A DNA stretch of 64,000 nucleotides, taken from NCBI GenBank assembly GCA_021234155.1, contig JAJEKV010000070.1, forward strand, positions 5,899,311 to 5,963,310. The letters are read 5' to 3'. A program made the position numbers and the translations under genes. This DNA is from Isoetes taiwanensis. Taxonomy: Eukaryota; Streptophyta; Lycopodiopsida; Isoetales; Isoetaceae. How positions within the stretch are numbered: position 1 is the stretch's first letter; each line of letters starts with the position of its first letter. Of the stretch, positions 1 through 10,329 are shown piece by piece. The notes under the pieces are model-generated. The model was not told where the DNA came from. It made no database searches and saw only the letters and a program-made list of their open reading frames with translations.

Positions 1-1138
1 TCTCATTGGTGAGTTGGCTTCCAAATTAATTAAAATTAAATGGTCTTCAGAATACCCATCATCAACTGTTCTGTAATAATGAGATCCTATATTACTTATG
101 AAATGAAGTTAACAAACCCGTAAAGAACAGTTAGGTGCTGTTCTGCCCCCTCGTCCAACCGTATGTCGCCACGTGGCCATTTTTAGCACACTTTCATTTC
201 CAGAAAGTACACTGACAAAATGTTGAATCTTTTTGTGTCAATTCTCTGCTCCAGCCAATAGATTGTTGACACGTGGCACGCAGAACATCACCTAACTCTT
301 CTCCACGTTATAGGGAAGCCCATTTAGTGGGCTTTCCTATATACATAATCTTAAAGATATTAAAAGTTCTTGATCACACTTTGTGCACGGCCTGGAGCAC
401 TTTAGGATTTAAACAATACAAACAAATTACCTTAATGGTTCAAATTCAAGAAGTTTGGTGGAATTTTGTGACTTAAAGTTAGATTGAGATTCAAGGCAAA
501 GGGCCAGCACCACAAATCTTATGTATATCGTCAAACTTGTAACTTATTTCAAAGACAACTTGAATGAAGGCTGGGTTCGTATGCAACCATCACTGGAGAG
601 GGTTCCTGTTTTGCCCTGTGCTATTTGGCGATGGTAGGTGATGGTGCATGTAAAATGTTGAGCCTTTTTACACGGTGATGACACCTTCACCTTTACACGA
701 CGGTGATGGCACCTTTAGTGCATGTGAACCAGCTCTTGAAAAATACCCCTAAAATGCCTAAGCCTTCAAGATGTTTCAAGCATTCAAATTTATTGCAAAA
801 GATCACCATTAAAATGCCATTGACTTACGTTTTCTTCTTGAAAGGAATGCCTCCTGTTTTCATTTACAAAACGGAAGTTGGGTCTCCATTTTTGTTTGAA
901 GATTAATATGGTGATGCCATGTGGCATCGCCTCCAATCCGGAATGGAAGTTCGGTTCAACATTCCGTCTGCATGATTTCTGACCGGTTCTTACAGGTTGC
1001 ATCCCCTGTTTTCCCTTCTTCGCATGGCTCTCGCAATGGTCCTCGCAAGCCTTCTTCTGCATGGCTCTCACAGATGCTCATGGCTATGGCTATGGCTCCC
1101 GCAGATGCCCAGATGCCAGAAAGAATGATCAGATGCTT
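1..1138. other. Intergenic DNA, no gene recognised
   Basis: I see no convincing gene here. Short ORFs on both strands lack recognisable domains and overlap one another. One motif beginning AATGCCTCCTG followed by a pyrimidine-rich tail occurs near 846 and again near 1597 and 1627, so a dispersed short repeat runs through this part and the next kilobase. Confidence 0.5.
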
Positions 1139-1345
1139 AAGAAATAGAAGGGGCAACAGAAGCCTAAAGATCCTTAAACTTCAAAAATCCGGCCTGAAGC
1201 TTCTAATATCCGGTCTTAAGATGCCTTAAGCTTCAAAGATCCAGCGTTTTAAGCTTTAAAAAATCCTTGATTCGCAAAAATCCGGCCTTAAGCTTCAGAA
1301 ATCCCATCTTAAGCTTCAAAAAAGTATGCCTTAAGCTTCAAAGAC
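1139..1345. repeat. Degenerate short tandem repeat (CTTAAGCTTCAAA family)
   Basis: About seven degenerate copies of a unit of roughly 25-30 bp follow each other. The core is CTTAAGCTTCAAA followed by ATCC or ATCCGGCC. Unit length and sequence drift from copy to copy, as in an old minisatellite. No coding function is apparent. Confidence 0.65.
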
Positions 1346-1438
1346 GCTCAAGAAAACCTCCCGTACCATAGCCGACCTCCAAAACAGGAAAAAAAATTGA
1401 TAAAAGGGGACGAATGGATCCCCAACTTCCATTTTGTT

Positions 1439-1553
1439 GGGGAATGAAACAAGGTCCCCCTTTCCGGTTTGGAAGGGACCCGCTCCCGGCTGCCGCCGGT
1501 CGCGGGACACCCCTTTCAAACCGGAAAGGGGTCCCCTCTTCCATTCCCCAATA
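1439..1553. repeat. Snapback inverted repeat with GC-rich loop
   Basis: The left arm (about 1439-1476) contains CTTTCCGGTTTGG and the right arm (about 1509-1553) contains its near-complement CAAACCGGAAAGGGG. The outer parts also pair (GGGGAATG against CATTCCCC). The loop of about 30 bp is very GC-rich, with a run of CCG and CGG triplets. The arms overlap short ORFs that are artefacts of the palindrome. It could be a foldback transposon remnant or a hairpin transcript source. Confidence 0.7.
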
Positions 1554-2769
1554 CAAGATTTTACAGCAAGCAATTTGTTTCTTCTTGTAATTCAAGAATG
1601 CCTCCTGTTTTTATTTACAAGCAAGAATGCCTCCTGCTTTCATCTATAAGATTTCACAGCAATTTGTTCCAATCAGAAATCATGCTTCAAACGAGAGAAT
1701 TACACTAAGTTGTGTAATGTAATGCAGGTTAGAGAATTTTCTCACTATTTGTATATAAGGAAATTTACTAAAATAACCCTAATTCCTAATTGTTGATATC
1801 TGTAAGAAACACTTCCTCTTAAAAAATGATCCTCTATTGTAAATACGTGCTTTTTGGTGATTTTAAAATACAAAGGGCTTTTTGAAAAAATACTTAAGAA
1901 TTAAGGGCATTTTGGGAATTTAAAAAATACAAAGGGCTTTTTGGGAATTAAGTCAATAATTAAGGTTATTTTGGTAAATTTCCCTTGTACTTGTATATAT
2001 AGTCCAACATTTCATCCAACCTCTTGCTCAAGTGAGGGCAACCATTGTGCAACAGCACCTTGTTTATATATGCTTCGTTTTCTTTTATATACGGAGACAA
2101 TTACCCATTTTGGTAGTTCAGAGGTACTTATTTCCTTTTCCTTACACTTTCTTCTATCTGATTTGATTTGAAACGTGCATAATTCAAGCAAATCAATCAA
2201 TTTCGGACAATCTTTTAAAACTGCAATAGCATTCTGTTAAGCTAACCCATTTTCCTGCTGAGGAGAACTCATTGCTGAATGAAGGGTATGACTGGAATAA
2301 TGTACAACAATCCTTCTCGGACATCCTTAGCCAGATGCACGGACTCCTGGTTGGACTTGTTATTACTTCCTACTATGTTCTTTAGAAACCCAAGCATGAC
2401 AATGCATTCCACCTACAAATGGCAGCTGTCAAAGTGTACTATTTTAACGAAGAGCAAAGCCTGTAAAGGAAAAAGCACGTTTGCATCTGAAACCTGGAAT
2501 TCTGTCAACTTTAAGCATGAATGGTGTACAATAAGATACTTCCGCCTAGATCAACAAAACAAAATTTAATACTGCCCAAAGTATCATTATCAAGTGCTTC
2601 AACCAAAATTCTCCTAAGAATGAAGAAAAGCTGTAAGAAATGACCTCTGTTTCTGTAATTCACTAAGCAAAAAGTAATGCAGCTAATTTGCCATTTTGGT
2701 GCTTCAAAAAACCCTGCATGTGCAATATATTCAAAACAAATGCATTCTCCATCCTTGCCTCAGAACACA
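1554..2769. other. Intergenic DNA, no gene recognised
   Basis: This AT-rich stretch has several short phrases repeated between about 1865 and 1945 (AAATACAAAGGGCTTTTTG occurs twice). Short ORFs at 1941-2171 and 2279-2569 have no recognisable domain. It may contain the 3' flank of the minus-strand gene that ends at 2770. Confidence 0.45.
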
Positions 2770-3463
2770 TTATATAGCATCTGCGTCCTTAGGAATCCAT
2801 TGAAGGAACCCTCCAGAAGTATTTCCTATAGACCATAAAGTGTGCCCTACTTCAACAGAAGAAATAGATTTCTTTTGAAGATTGAATAGGTCTAACATAA
2901 TCAGAGGATTAAAAAAAAAAAAACACACCTGAAGTGTACAGAGCTGAATCAATCATTAGCTTCTGAAGATGGGGGTTTATAGAAATAAAAAGGTTCTCTT
3001 GGTTCTTCCCTATTAGAAATGCATAAAATTAACAACTGAGAATAAACATCTGAACAGTATAAGTCTTAACAGTAGAAGTCTTAGAAGACCCAAAACTAAG
3101 AGAATCAACTATACATGTTGAACTTACCCAGGTTTCGATCTCAGACATCGCCAAAATAATTTTGCTGGTCCGGGAACCTTTTTTCTTATATTCCCTTCAA
3201 ATAATGCCTACAAATAGCGAGAATTTCAGATAAACTCAACTTAACTAACCCCAAAATCACAGTCCACAATACTTTACCTGAATAAGGTCTTCAAGCCGAT
3301 CGTCGCATCTATGAGGCTTAATCAGGGGTTTGTTATCCAGGTCCCGTTGCTCTAACTTGGATTGCACTGAAACAGGATGAAGGGGTTCCTTCTGCTTTTG
3401 CTTCAGTCGCTGCTGCTCAGAAAAGGACCCAGCAGCAGCGGTGCTGGTATTAGATGTCTCCAT
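2770..3463 (-). CDS. Hypothetical multi-exon gene, function unknown
   Basis: Exon 1 (3463-3278, minus) codes for 62 residues beginning METSNTSTAA. It is Q/K-rich, then carries a charged segment ending RLEDLIQ, followed by a good donor CAG/GTAAAG. Downstream, a 34-bp exon (2962-2929) and a 122-bp terminal exon (2891-2770) join in frame across a GTGTGT...TTATGTTAG intron. Together they give 51 residues that end WIPKDADAI and a TAA stop. A middle exon (3164-3128, donor TGG/GTAAGTT) codes for residues like LAMSEIETW, but its best acceptor leaves one extra base. Either the acceptor is wrong or the copy has a 1-bp indel. I do not recognise the family. Its exon-intron signals make it a better candidate for a host gene than any other ORF in the first 4 kb. 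Confidence 0.5.
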
Positions 3464-3636
3464 ATCCTTTCATTGCTTTCCCATAGCTGAGACAATTGCC
3501 CTAAAATTCTCCCCTATGAAACTTTTTTTATTCAATATATATATGACAATTACAATTCTATTACTACAAGTTTAAATTGGAGGAAGTTCGTATTTTCTTG
3601 GGAATACAGCCGTCCATCTGCTTTATGGCTGAAAAG

Positions 3637-3831
3637 AAGGGCTAGATAACGTCCTTTGATGAGGCACTATGGTCGAGAAAGGTGGCCATGTGGCCAGGAA
3701 ATGCCAGGGTCGTACGACAGTACGGCTGAGGCATTTTCTGTGTCGTACGGCCTCGGCATTTCCTGGCCACATGGCCATCGAGGCCATTTTGGATGGGCCA
3801 TAACGCCTCATTAGAGGATGTTATCAGCCTT
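3637..3831. repeat. Foldback (MITE-like) inverted-repeat element
   Basis: Nearly the whole 195 bp is two imperfectly complementary arms around a short loop. The left arm reads GGCTAGATAACGTCC...GTGGCCATGTGGCCAGGAAATGCC. The right arm, reverse-complemented, reads GGCTGATAACATCC...GATGGCCATGTGGCCAGGAAATGCC. Both arms carry a GTCGTACG core next to the loop. No target duplication was identified, so the transposon reading is an inference. Confidence 0.7.
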
Positions 3832-3914
3832 AACGTCCTTGGCCGAAGCATTTGGCAGAGTAGCCCGCATTGTATTCCGTCTAAGCATTTTGATATCTAG
3901 AAGAAATCGCCTCC

Positions 3915-4065
3915 GGCTTTAAGAATTTGTGGGCGATTGGGGCTAGAAGCAGGGGACGGTTGTGGCGATTGGGGCAGAAGCAAAGGGCAAAATATACTGG
4001 CTAGAAGCAGGGGGCAAAACGGATTGGGCAAATGATTGGGGCTAGAAGCAGGGGGCAAAGCAGGA
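3915..4065. repeat. Degenerate tandem repeat, GATTGGGGCTAGAAGCAGGG unit
   Basis: Three to four degenerate copies of a unit of about 35-45 bp occur in tandem. The shared core contains GATTGGG, CTAGAAGCAGG and GGCAAA. The array lies just upstream of the broken Rep-like element and might be part of its end, but this cannot be shown here. Confidence 0.6.
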
Positions 4066-4219
4066 GTTATATTTATCTTGCAGATCAATCATGCTTGAAA
4101 TCTGACTGATCTGGAAAACTCGAACTCCTGCCCTATTGTTGATCCTAGTGTAAAATTCATCTCCTCTGTATTTTTTTTTCTGATGGGCTTATCTTCGGGT
4201 TTAGAAGCTTGATCTTAGT

Positions 4220-4800
4220 TTGCCAGCTTTCGGAACACGTTCGTCAGCCAAGAAAGTGGTAGGTGGTGCTTCTGCTTCTTCTTTTGCACATGATATGAAC
4301 TCTCCTTTGTCGCTTCCTAATTTACCTGATAATTCTCGCCTCAATCCTCTTGCTTTTGATCCTTCTCTTATTAATATGAGTACAAGCTTGCAACACTTTC
4401 CCCCTCTGTCTAAATCTGCACCTTTCTCTACTTCTCAAGTAGAGACCACTGTAATTACTTCTATTGTTGCTTCTGCCTCTTTTGTGCCTACTTCTGCTGG
4501 GTGTATATCTACTCCTTCGGCTCCATAGAGTTCTTCTGATGCTGTGGCTAGAGCACCTTCTACACGATTTGGCGATTGGATCAAACGTGATTTGACATCT
4601 AGTGTGCAATCTGCTCGTGTTTTTGCTGCATTGAATATTATGTTACAGAATAACAAGAAAGAATTGAGCTCGTATCTAAATGAGTTACAAGCACAAGATG
4701 ACCGTGTGGATGTTCAGTTGCCTCCTGAGGATGCGTTCTATGAGGCATAGCAGTGTTCAAACGCTTTTACACAGGATGGCCTACCAGTTATCGAAATTGA
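4220..4800 (+). pseudogene. Mobile-element ORF1, unknown domain, two in-frame stops
   Basis: One reading frame runs through this stretch with TAG stops at 4526-4528 and 4748-4750. The first part (about 100 residues) is rich in Ser, Pro and Thr and looks disordered. The second part has a compact charged segment with RFGDWIKRDL, then NNKKELSSYLNELQ, then LPPEDAFYEA. The same arrangement recurs at 53.5 kb, so it is a real repeat family. The domain is not one I can name. It ends close to the start of the Rep-like frame, which is shifted by +1, so both parts may once have formed one protein. No ATG is obvious at the 5' end, and the true start may lie in an upstream exon. Confidence 0.55.
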
Positions 4801-4804
4801 TCAT

Positions 4805-6180
4805 AGTGCTCATTTGCAATCAGGATTGGAGCGCCATAGATGTGAGCGTGGCCTTGGGTCTCTCTGGGCAAGATGTGTCCACAAGTTTTTATGATGCCCT
4901 TGTTGGTTTTTGCAATCGAAGGTGTTTGGCTGGAGCCGTGGCCATGGAGCGTGGTGCAAGTGTGGATCACTTGCACTGCCAGGCTGTTTTCAGAGCCCGG
5001 TTCAAGAGCCCTAGGACCATGAACAATGCTATAAAGAAGGATTTCAATTGGATCTCAAAGCTACCAGGTGTGATTTTGGTATGCAAAGCCCTCAAGAACA
5101 GTCGCCTTCATTGCTTTGAAGGCATGATTGGGTATTGCATGAAGGATGTTGGCAAAGTCCACTATGTCTGCCACCTCCATAATATCAGTGAAGCTACTAT
5201 TGAGAAGGAAAGTTACTTGTATTTGAGATGGGGGGCTGGTGATACAAAGAACTTTGTTGTTCTTGACAATAAGAATCTTTTAAATAGAGTTGCACTTTGT
5301 ATGGCAATCATAGGCTGACTGCTAGTCTGTTGTATACCTTGGCTAGAATGATTCGCTCTGGGAAGTTTACTTTGTCTAGCTCTTGGATTATACCTTCAAA
5401 CATGGCTCATATCAATGAGCACCGTGTTCGAGCAGCCTGGAGAGTGTTGCTAAATCCTAGCCACTGCATACCGTCCGACGTGAGGGCAATATTATTTGGT
5501 TTGCCAGCAGGCTTTGTGCCTGTGGAAAGGAATGGGCCTGGGCATAGGCGTTATTGGGATGATGCTATTCCTGCTGATGAAGAGGACAATAATTTTGAAG
5601 ACATACATGATGCTTCTTACAGTGCAGATAGCCCTGATGTCGTGATACTTGAGCCTGGTGTGGATTATATCCCTGTCCACAAGGGCGATCGTAGACTTGC
5701 TTGGGTGTTGATTGTACAGTTCACTTTTATTGTTTTCATGTATTTATTTGTTGTACAGCTACAGGAGTAATGGAGGGTGACCCAAACCCAGTTGTTGGTG
5801 TGGAGGAACCAGTTGTATCCTTGCAACAGTCTTTCATTTCATCTGCCATAGATGCATCCCATCCCGACCCTGTTGTGTCTTCAGCTGAACCAAAGGCAGC
5901 GTTCTCTACTCAGGAGTTTGTTAATAATGTCATTCAGGTGGGCACTGAGGCGCATAGGATTGCAGCATCACTCAATGTGCTTAGGCAGCAGCTCAAGGCA
6001 TTCTACATGTCCATTGATAGTGCCATATCTGTTGTGGAGTTATATCTGTTGTGGAGTGGGAGCACTTGGGTGTCCCAGTTTCTGAGTTGCACACATTGCG
6101 GTCTCATATGAGCCTTGCAAGAGGGTTGCTTGTTCAGGAGATACATCAATTAGATGCGGTCATAATGCATGCGCAGAGTG
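4805..6180 (+). pseudogene. Rep-like HUH endonuclease gene of a mobile element (Replitron-like?), broken
   Basis: The frame open to 5318 carries AVAMERG, then HLH at 4968-4976 followed by C-Q. About 55 residues later comes GYCMKD, with its Tyr codon at 5133 and Lys at 5142. An H-hydrophobic-H pair followed by Y-x-x-K is the order of motifs II and III in HUH Rep nucleases, where the Tyr nicks single-stranded DNA. The following KVHY and HNIS segment fits what I recall of eukaryotic Replitrons; no helicase motif is visible. A frameshift near 5300 moves the frame, which continues with NEHRVRAAWRVLLNP and an acidic tail. A possible intron lies at about 5702-5760. A tandem duplication at about 6027-6060 shifts the frame again. 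The final frame (LARGLLVQEIHQLDAV) is cut at 6180 by a gypsy insertion and resumes at 12254, ending at TAG 12268-12270. The Rep call is an inference from motifs; the family name is less certain. Confidence 0.55.
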
Positions 6181-6691
6181 TGTTACGAACACATTCTAAA
6201 AGTTAGAATGTTATGAGAAAAGTTCAGACTTTTATACAACCATGGCATTAAAATTAGCTATTTTAATTGTCATGTCAATCATAGTGCACCATAGAATTAG
6301 CTACTCTATTATTAGTTATCTATGATTGGAGGAGATTAAAGAATAGATGATGCCAATCTTAGTCTGGTATATTACAGGAGCCAGAGCCAATGATGGATGA
6401 GAGGACGAGAATAGATTCTTGGTGATTTATAAGGACATGTTGTGGAACAATGTTGGAACATTGATTGTCTCATAAAGATTGGCTCTGTGAAGGATTGCAT
6501 CATAGTTCAGGGGAGGAACTAGCGGCAGAGTCTTGGAGGCTCCTAGCAGATTACTTCGTTGTTTTAGAAGTGCTAGTTCCGTGGTCGGGTGGTTGGACTC
6601 ATTTTCAACTTCTGTTGTTCCTTGTATTCCTTATATTGAATAAAGAATTCCTTTTACATTTGTGTATGTTACATCTACTTTATCCGTAAAA
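6181..6691 (+). repeat. 5' LTR of gypsy element 1
   Basis: It begins TGTTACGAACACATTC and is near-identical over most of its length to 11669-12248. AATAAAG near 6640 may be the polyadenylation signal. A primer-site-like TGGTGAACCC follows one base after its end. Confidence 0.88.
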
Positions 6692-6692
6692 G

Positions 6693-6702
6693 TGGTGAAC
6701 CC
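6693..6702 (+). promoter_or_regulatory. Probable primer-binding site of gypsy element 1
   Basis: TGGTGAACCC lies one base inside the 5' LTR, where the minus-strand primer tRNA binds. It begins TGG, complementary to a tRNA CCA end. I did not assign the tRNA; it is not the initiator-Met site seen in the other two elements. Confidence 0.5.
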
Positions 6703-6732
6703 AACGTGAATCCATCTTGACGGTGAGCGGAT

Positions 6733-7777
6733 GTGGCAAAGAAGGTAAAAAGTCTGAAGCGTGCTGTTGTTGAGAAGATTGTGGAAGAAGATTTTGATGC
6801 AGTTCCGATTGAGGAAGATAATTCTGTTGACGGAGAAGATATTCTTCCTATGGAGGATAATTTGGATGGTGATGGAGAGCCAAAGGAGCAAGTTGTGAAA
6901 CATTTTAATCCTGCTAGAACTATGATGAAAAGCTAATAAGAAAACGCCTCGAGATAGTCTGACTCCTTTGCTTGTGAAGCAAAATGAGTTATTACAAAAG
7001 CTTTTGGTGCAAAAGTTGGACGAAAACAATGATGATGGCACTATGAGGGAGAAAAAGCCTAAGGATCCAAAGGTGGAGTTGGATTACTTCTATGGGAAGC
7101 GCGATGGTGCATCCTTACTCCAATGGATTGCTAAGATGGAGAGTTTCTTCTTCGAGCATTAGTACTCTGACCAGCGGAAACTGTATTGGGCGCGGGTGCA
7201 ATAAAAAGGAGACCCTATATTATGGTGGCAGTAGAAGGTGGATGCTGCTAATGCAGCAAATAAACCCATTAATACTTGGGCTAGAATGAAGAAACTTATG
7301 AGGTCTGAACTTATGCCAGACAATTATAAGGACTATGTCCAGGAGCAGTGGCGAACCATGAAGCAACGTGTTGGTGAATCAATGGATGATTTCACAAATA
7401 GATTTAACACTTTGTTAAGTCAAATGGCGGAATTAACAAAAAAAGAGATTAAGACCCGTTTCATTGGTGCTCTCAAGTACCGATACTCACATATGTTGAA
7501 CTTATGCCAACCTTGAACTTTGCAACATGCTCGTACAGCCGCATTAGAAATGAAGAAGGATGATCTTGCTCGAGGTCCAAATTCAAGGCAGTGGCATCAG
7601 CAACAAAGGCGAAGATTTCAACCTCGAATGCGCGCAAACAATGTAGATGTGGTTCGTGATCAGGATGGTTCAAGAAGATCTGTATTTGATCAATTGGGCA
7701 AATGGACACGTCCTGCTACCTCTGAAGCTGATGCATGTTACAATGTGGCCGTCAAGGTCACTATGCTCGTGATTGCC
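6733..7777 (+). pseudogene. Gag of gypsy element 1, frameshifted
   Basis: The first piece (to about 6935) is acidic and Lys-rich. The next pieces (6968-7162, 7238-7516) contain a typical retrotransposon gag core: FFEH near 7155, then GESMDDFTNRFNTLL and KTRFIGALKYRY. A CCHC zinc knuckle (C-G-R-Q-G-H-Y-A-R-D-C) can be read at about 7740-7777, but only in a frame one base off the surrounding ORF. Several stops and shifts separate the pieces. Gag would form the particle and bind RNA in an intact element. Confidence 0.8.
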
Positions 7778-8530
7778 GCGTTTGGTAAGCGGGGGAGAAC
7801 TAGTCGTGGTAGTGACCATGGTGGACGTGATGACAAGAGAGGTGGTGATAAGGAAAAGGTCAATGCCGACACAACAGAAATCCCAGGGGACGTAGATTCT
7901 CATGACCTATTGTTGTTTGATGGACATATTGGTCAAACTCATGTGATTGTACATTTGGACAATGGCGCCTCGCATGATCTCATTTCTTCAGAACTTGTTC
8001 AACGTTTGGGATTGCCTACTGTTCACTTTCCTAATCGTACAGTAGTAGACATTTGTACTAACATGTTTGGTTCTTGTTCAGCAACAGTGCCACAACAAAA
8101 ATTCGCACTTGGTGATTATGTCACAACTCGCAATTTTATGGTGGTTCCAAATTTGAGGAAAGTGGACATCGTACTCGGAATTCCATGGTGGAGACAAATT
8201 GATCCTATAGTAAATTACAAGACTCTAGAAGTCATTGTCGATGGAGTAACCTTCAAAGGTATAAAATCTTCCAATCTTTCTATCATGATTAGTCATGCTG
8301 CTTTTAAAAGATATGTGCGCCATGATCCCATAGGAGTTTATCTTGTATATGTTTTTCCGCATGAGCAAGCTACCACTGTTATTAATGATTTGGATCGTGC
8401 TCGTTTGCAATTTCTTAATAAGTATCAGGCATTGTTTAACGATGATGTTATGAAGATGCCACCTGATAGACCGGAAAATCGCCAGTTATGCTTGATGAAG
8501 TTCAAGAGCAGGTTCAGGATTTGATGGATC
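7778..8530 (+). pseudogene. Aspartic protease region of gypsy element 1
   Basis: The retropepsin signature is visible as LDNGASHDLIS at about 7955-7990 (D-x-G-A-S in place of D-T/S-G-A). It is followed by the family-typical VLGIPWW near 8180. The frame is open to 8524, where it shifts before the reverse transcriptase. The protease would cut the Gag-Pol polyprotein. The Asp-Asn-Gly box departs from the usual DSG or DTG. Confidence 0.8.
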
Positions 8531-8884
8531 GTGGTTTGATCCGAGAAAGTAGCTCGCCATATGGAGCACCAATTCTTTTGGTTAACAAAAAAATATGTGT
8601 ATTGATTACAGGACCCTTAATAAGTTCACAGTAAAGAATAAGTATCATATTTCTCGAGTGGATGACTTGCTGGATCAATTAAAGGGCGCCACCATCTTCA
8701 GTAAGATAGATTTAAAATCTGGATATCATCAGGTTCATGTGCATGAACCAGACATTCATAAAACAGCTTTTCGCACACCTTATAGTCATTATGAATTTTT
8801 TATTATGCCTTTTGGACTAACTAATGTGCCTGCAACCTTTTGCCGCATTATGAGTAGAGTTTTGATAAACTTTATTGAAACTCC
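8531..8884 (+). pseudogene. Reverse transcriptase N-terminal half, gypsy element 1
   Basis: The fingers and palm read [18 protein letters not shown], then [13 protein letters not shown], then [22 protein letters not shown], all standard gypsy RT blocks. After VLINFIE the homology stops at about 8880. It resumes with VFLDDILVYS at 9349, so about 460 bp of foreign DNA sits between the palm blocks. Confidence 0.88.
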
Positions 8885-9345
8885 AAGCCGTAAACCAGAT
8901 ACAAATGCAGAGGCGGGAATAAAATCTCATAGGATAATTATGATCCACTGAGTAGAACCACCAGCCTATGCATAAGACAACACACACAAATAGGACTCAA
9001 ATATCAACTGTCGTTTGGCAGGAGCAAGCGAAGAACAATGGTAGGCCTTAGCGATTCTAGCTTGTGCATCCTGGAGGACAATTGCAGGATGAATATCTAA
9101 ATCCTGAAAGATACACAATCTTCTGCGCTTCCAGATGGACCACAACAACCATCTTGATGCTAAATGAAATGCTTGGCTCCGCAACTTATTCTAAGTATTC
9201 GGATAAATAGCCAGAAGCACTTGTTGACTTGTCAATGTCATATGAAAAAGAGAAAGCAGCCAAGACCAGACCGACTGGAGATGATCGCATAAAAAGAAAC
9301 AATAGTCGATGGTCTCGTCCGTTTGCTTGCATAGCGGGCAGTGTG
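8885..9345 (-). mobile_element. Antisense LINE fragment (zf-RVT region) inside gypsy reverse transcriptase
   Basis: On the minus strand the 9345-9191 part reads PHCPLCKQ, DYCFFLCDHLQSVWSWLLSLFH and QQVLLAIYP. It matches, block for block, the LINE zinc-binding domain at 33340-33510 (ICPLCMQ, HCFFLCHHVRLAWQWLLSLFH, QQVLLSVYP). The following minus-strand part (AFHLASRWLLWSIWKR) continues the same match. Neither end of the LINE is present and no poly(T) marks a 3' tail. This is therefore not a simple LINE insertion; template switching or repair filler is plausible. Confidence 0.85.
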
Positions 9346-10137
9346 GTCTTTTTAGATGATATTTTGGTTTATAGCAGAAATGAGGCCGAGCACATGGATC
9401 GTTTGCATCAGGTGTTGACCACATTGCGTGATCAAGAATTTCAGTTAAACCGTAAGAAAATTTTTTTCTTTCAACCTCAAATTGAGTATCTAGGGCATCT
9501 AGTTTCTGGAAAAGGTATTCAGGTTGATCCTGCAACAGTGCAAGTGGTGCAAAATTGGCCAGTTCCACAAACTGTCACTGAGTACGTTCCTTTTTGGGAC
9601 TTTGAAGCTATTATCGACGGTTTGTCCGTAATTTTGCTCAGTTGACTTTGCCCTTAACAAGTTTATTAAAGCATGACACACCCTTTCATTGGGAATGCTC
9701 TCAAGCACATGCTTCTCAGTCTTTGAAGCAACGCCTTATTACCACACTCGTTTTACAATTATCAGATTTTTCTAAGCAATACTTTGTTTGCTGTCCTGAT
9801 GCAAGTGCTTCGTCCATAGGGGTAGTATTAGAACAAGATAGACATCCTATTGCTTTTGAGAGCCGCAAGCTTAATTCCGCGGAATTAAAGTATACTGTAT
9901 ATGAAAAAGAACTATTGGCTATTTTGCATGCTTTAAAAATTTGGAAACATTATCTTCTGGGTAGTGACTTTCACATTAAAACAGACCAGCAAAGCATTCA
10001 ATTTTTATTGACATAAGCGTCTGCAAGCCCATGCCAGGTTAAATGGGCAGAGTTGTTACAGCGTTTTGGGTTTGATACTAATGCTATTCATTATAAGCCA
10101 GGTGCACAGAATAAAGTTGTTGATGCTCTTAGTCACG
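9346..10137 (+). pseudogene. Reverse transcriptase C-terminal half and RNase H, gypsy element 1
   Basis: VFLDDILVYSRN carries the RT catalytic F-L-D-D pair. It is followed by IEYLGHLVSGKGIQVDP and a stop or shift near 9643. RNase H continues at 9642-10016 with FVCCPDASASSIGVVL, KELLAILHALKIWKHYLLG and a TDQQ segment. The canonical join is broken by one frameshift and there is a stop at about 10016. The end with VDALS (near 10120) is in frame with the downstream linker. Confidence 0.85.
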
Positions 10138-10329
10138 TGCGTCATTCAAATGACATTATTCAGATGAAAGCACCTTTGAGGCAATGAAGGGTATGTATGA
10201 GCAAGATGATGAATTTGGTAGTGTGTGGATTTATTGCATGAAAGGTAGCAACACATTATTGACAATTTCTATTTACACAAAGGATATTTGTTTTTCAAAG
10301 GTTGTCTTTGTGTTCACAATTCAGGGAAA

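Noticed and set aside
4805-5770. Endogenous geminivirus Rep or Helitron RepHel
   Set aside because: No Rep helicase (Walker) or PIF1-like helicase motifs nearby, and flanking blocks do not match those families as I know them. Motifs alone cannot fully exclude them.
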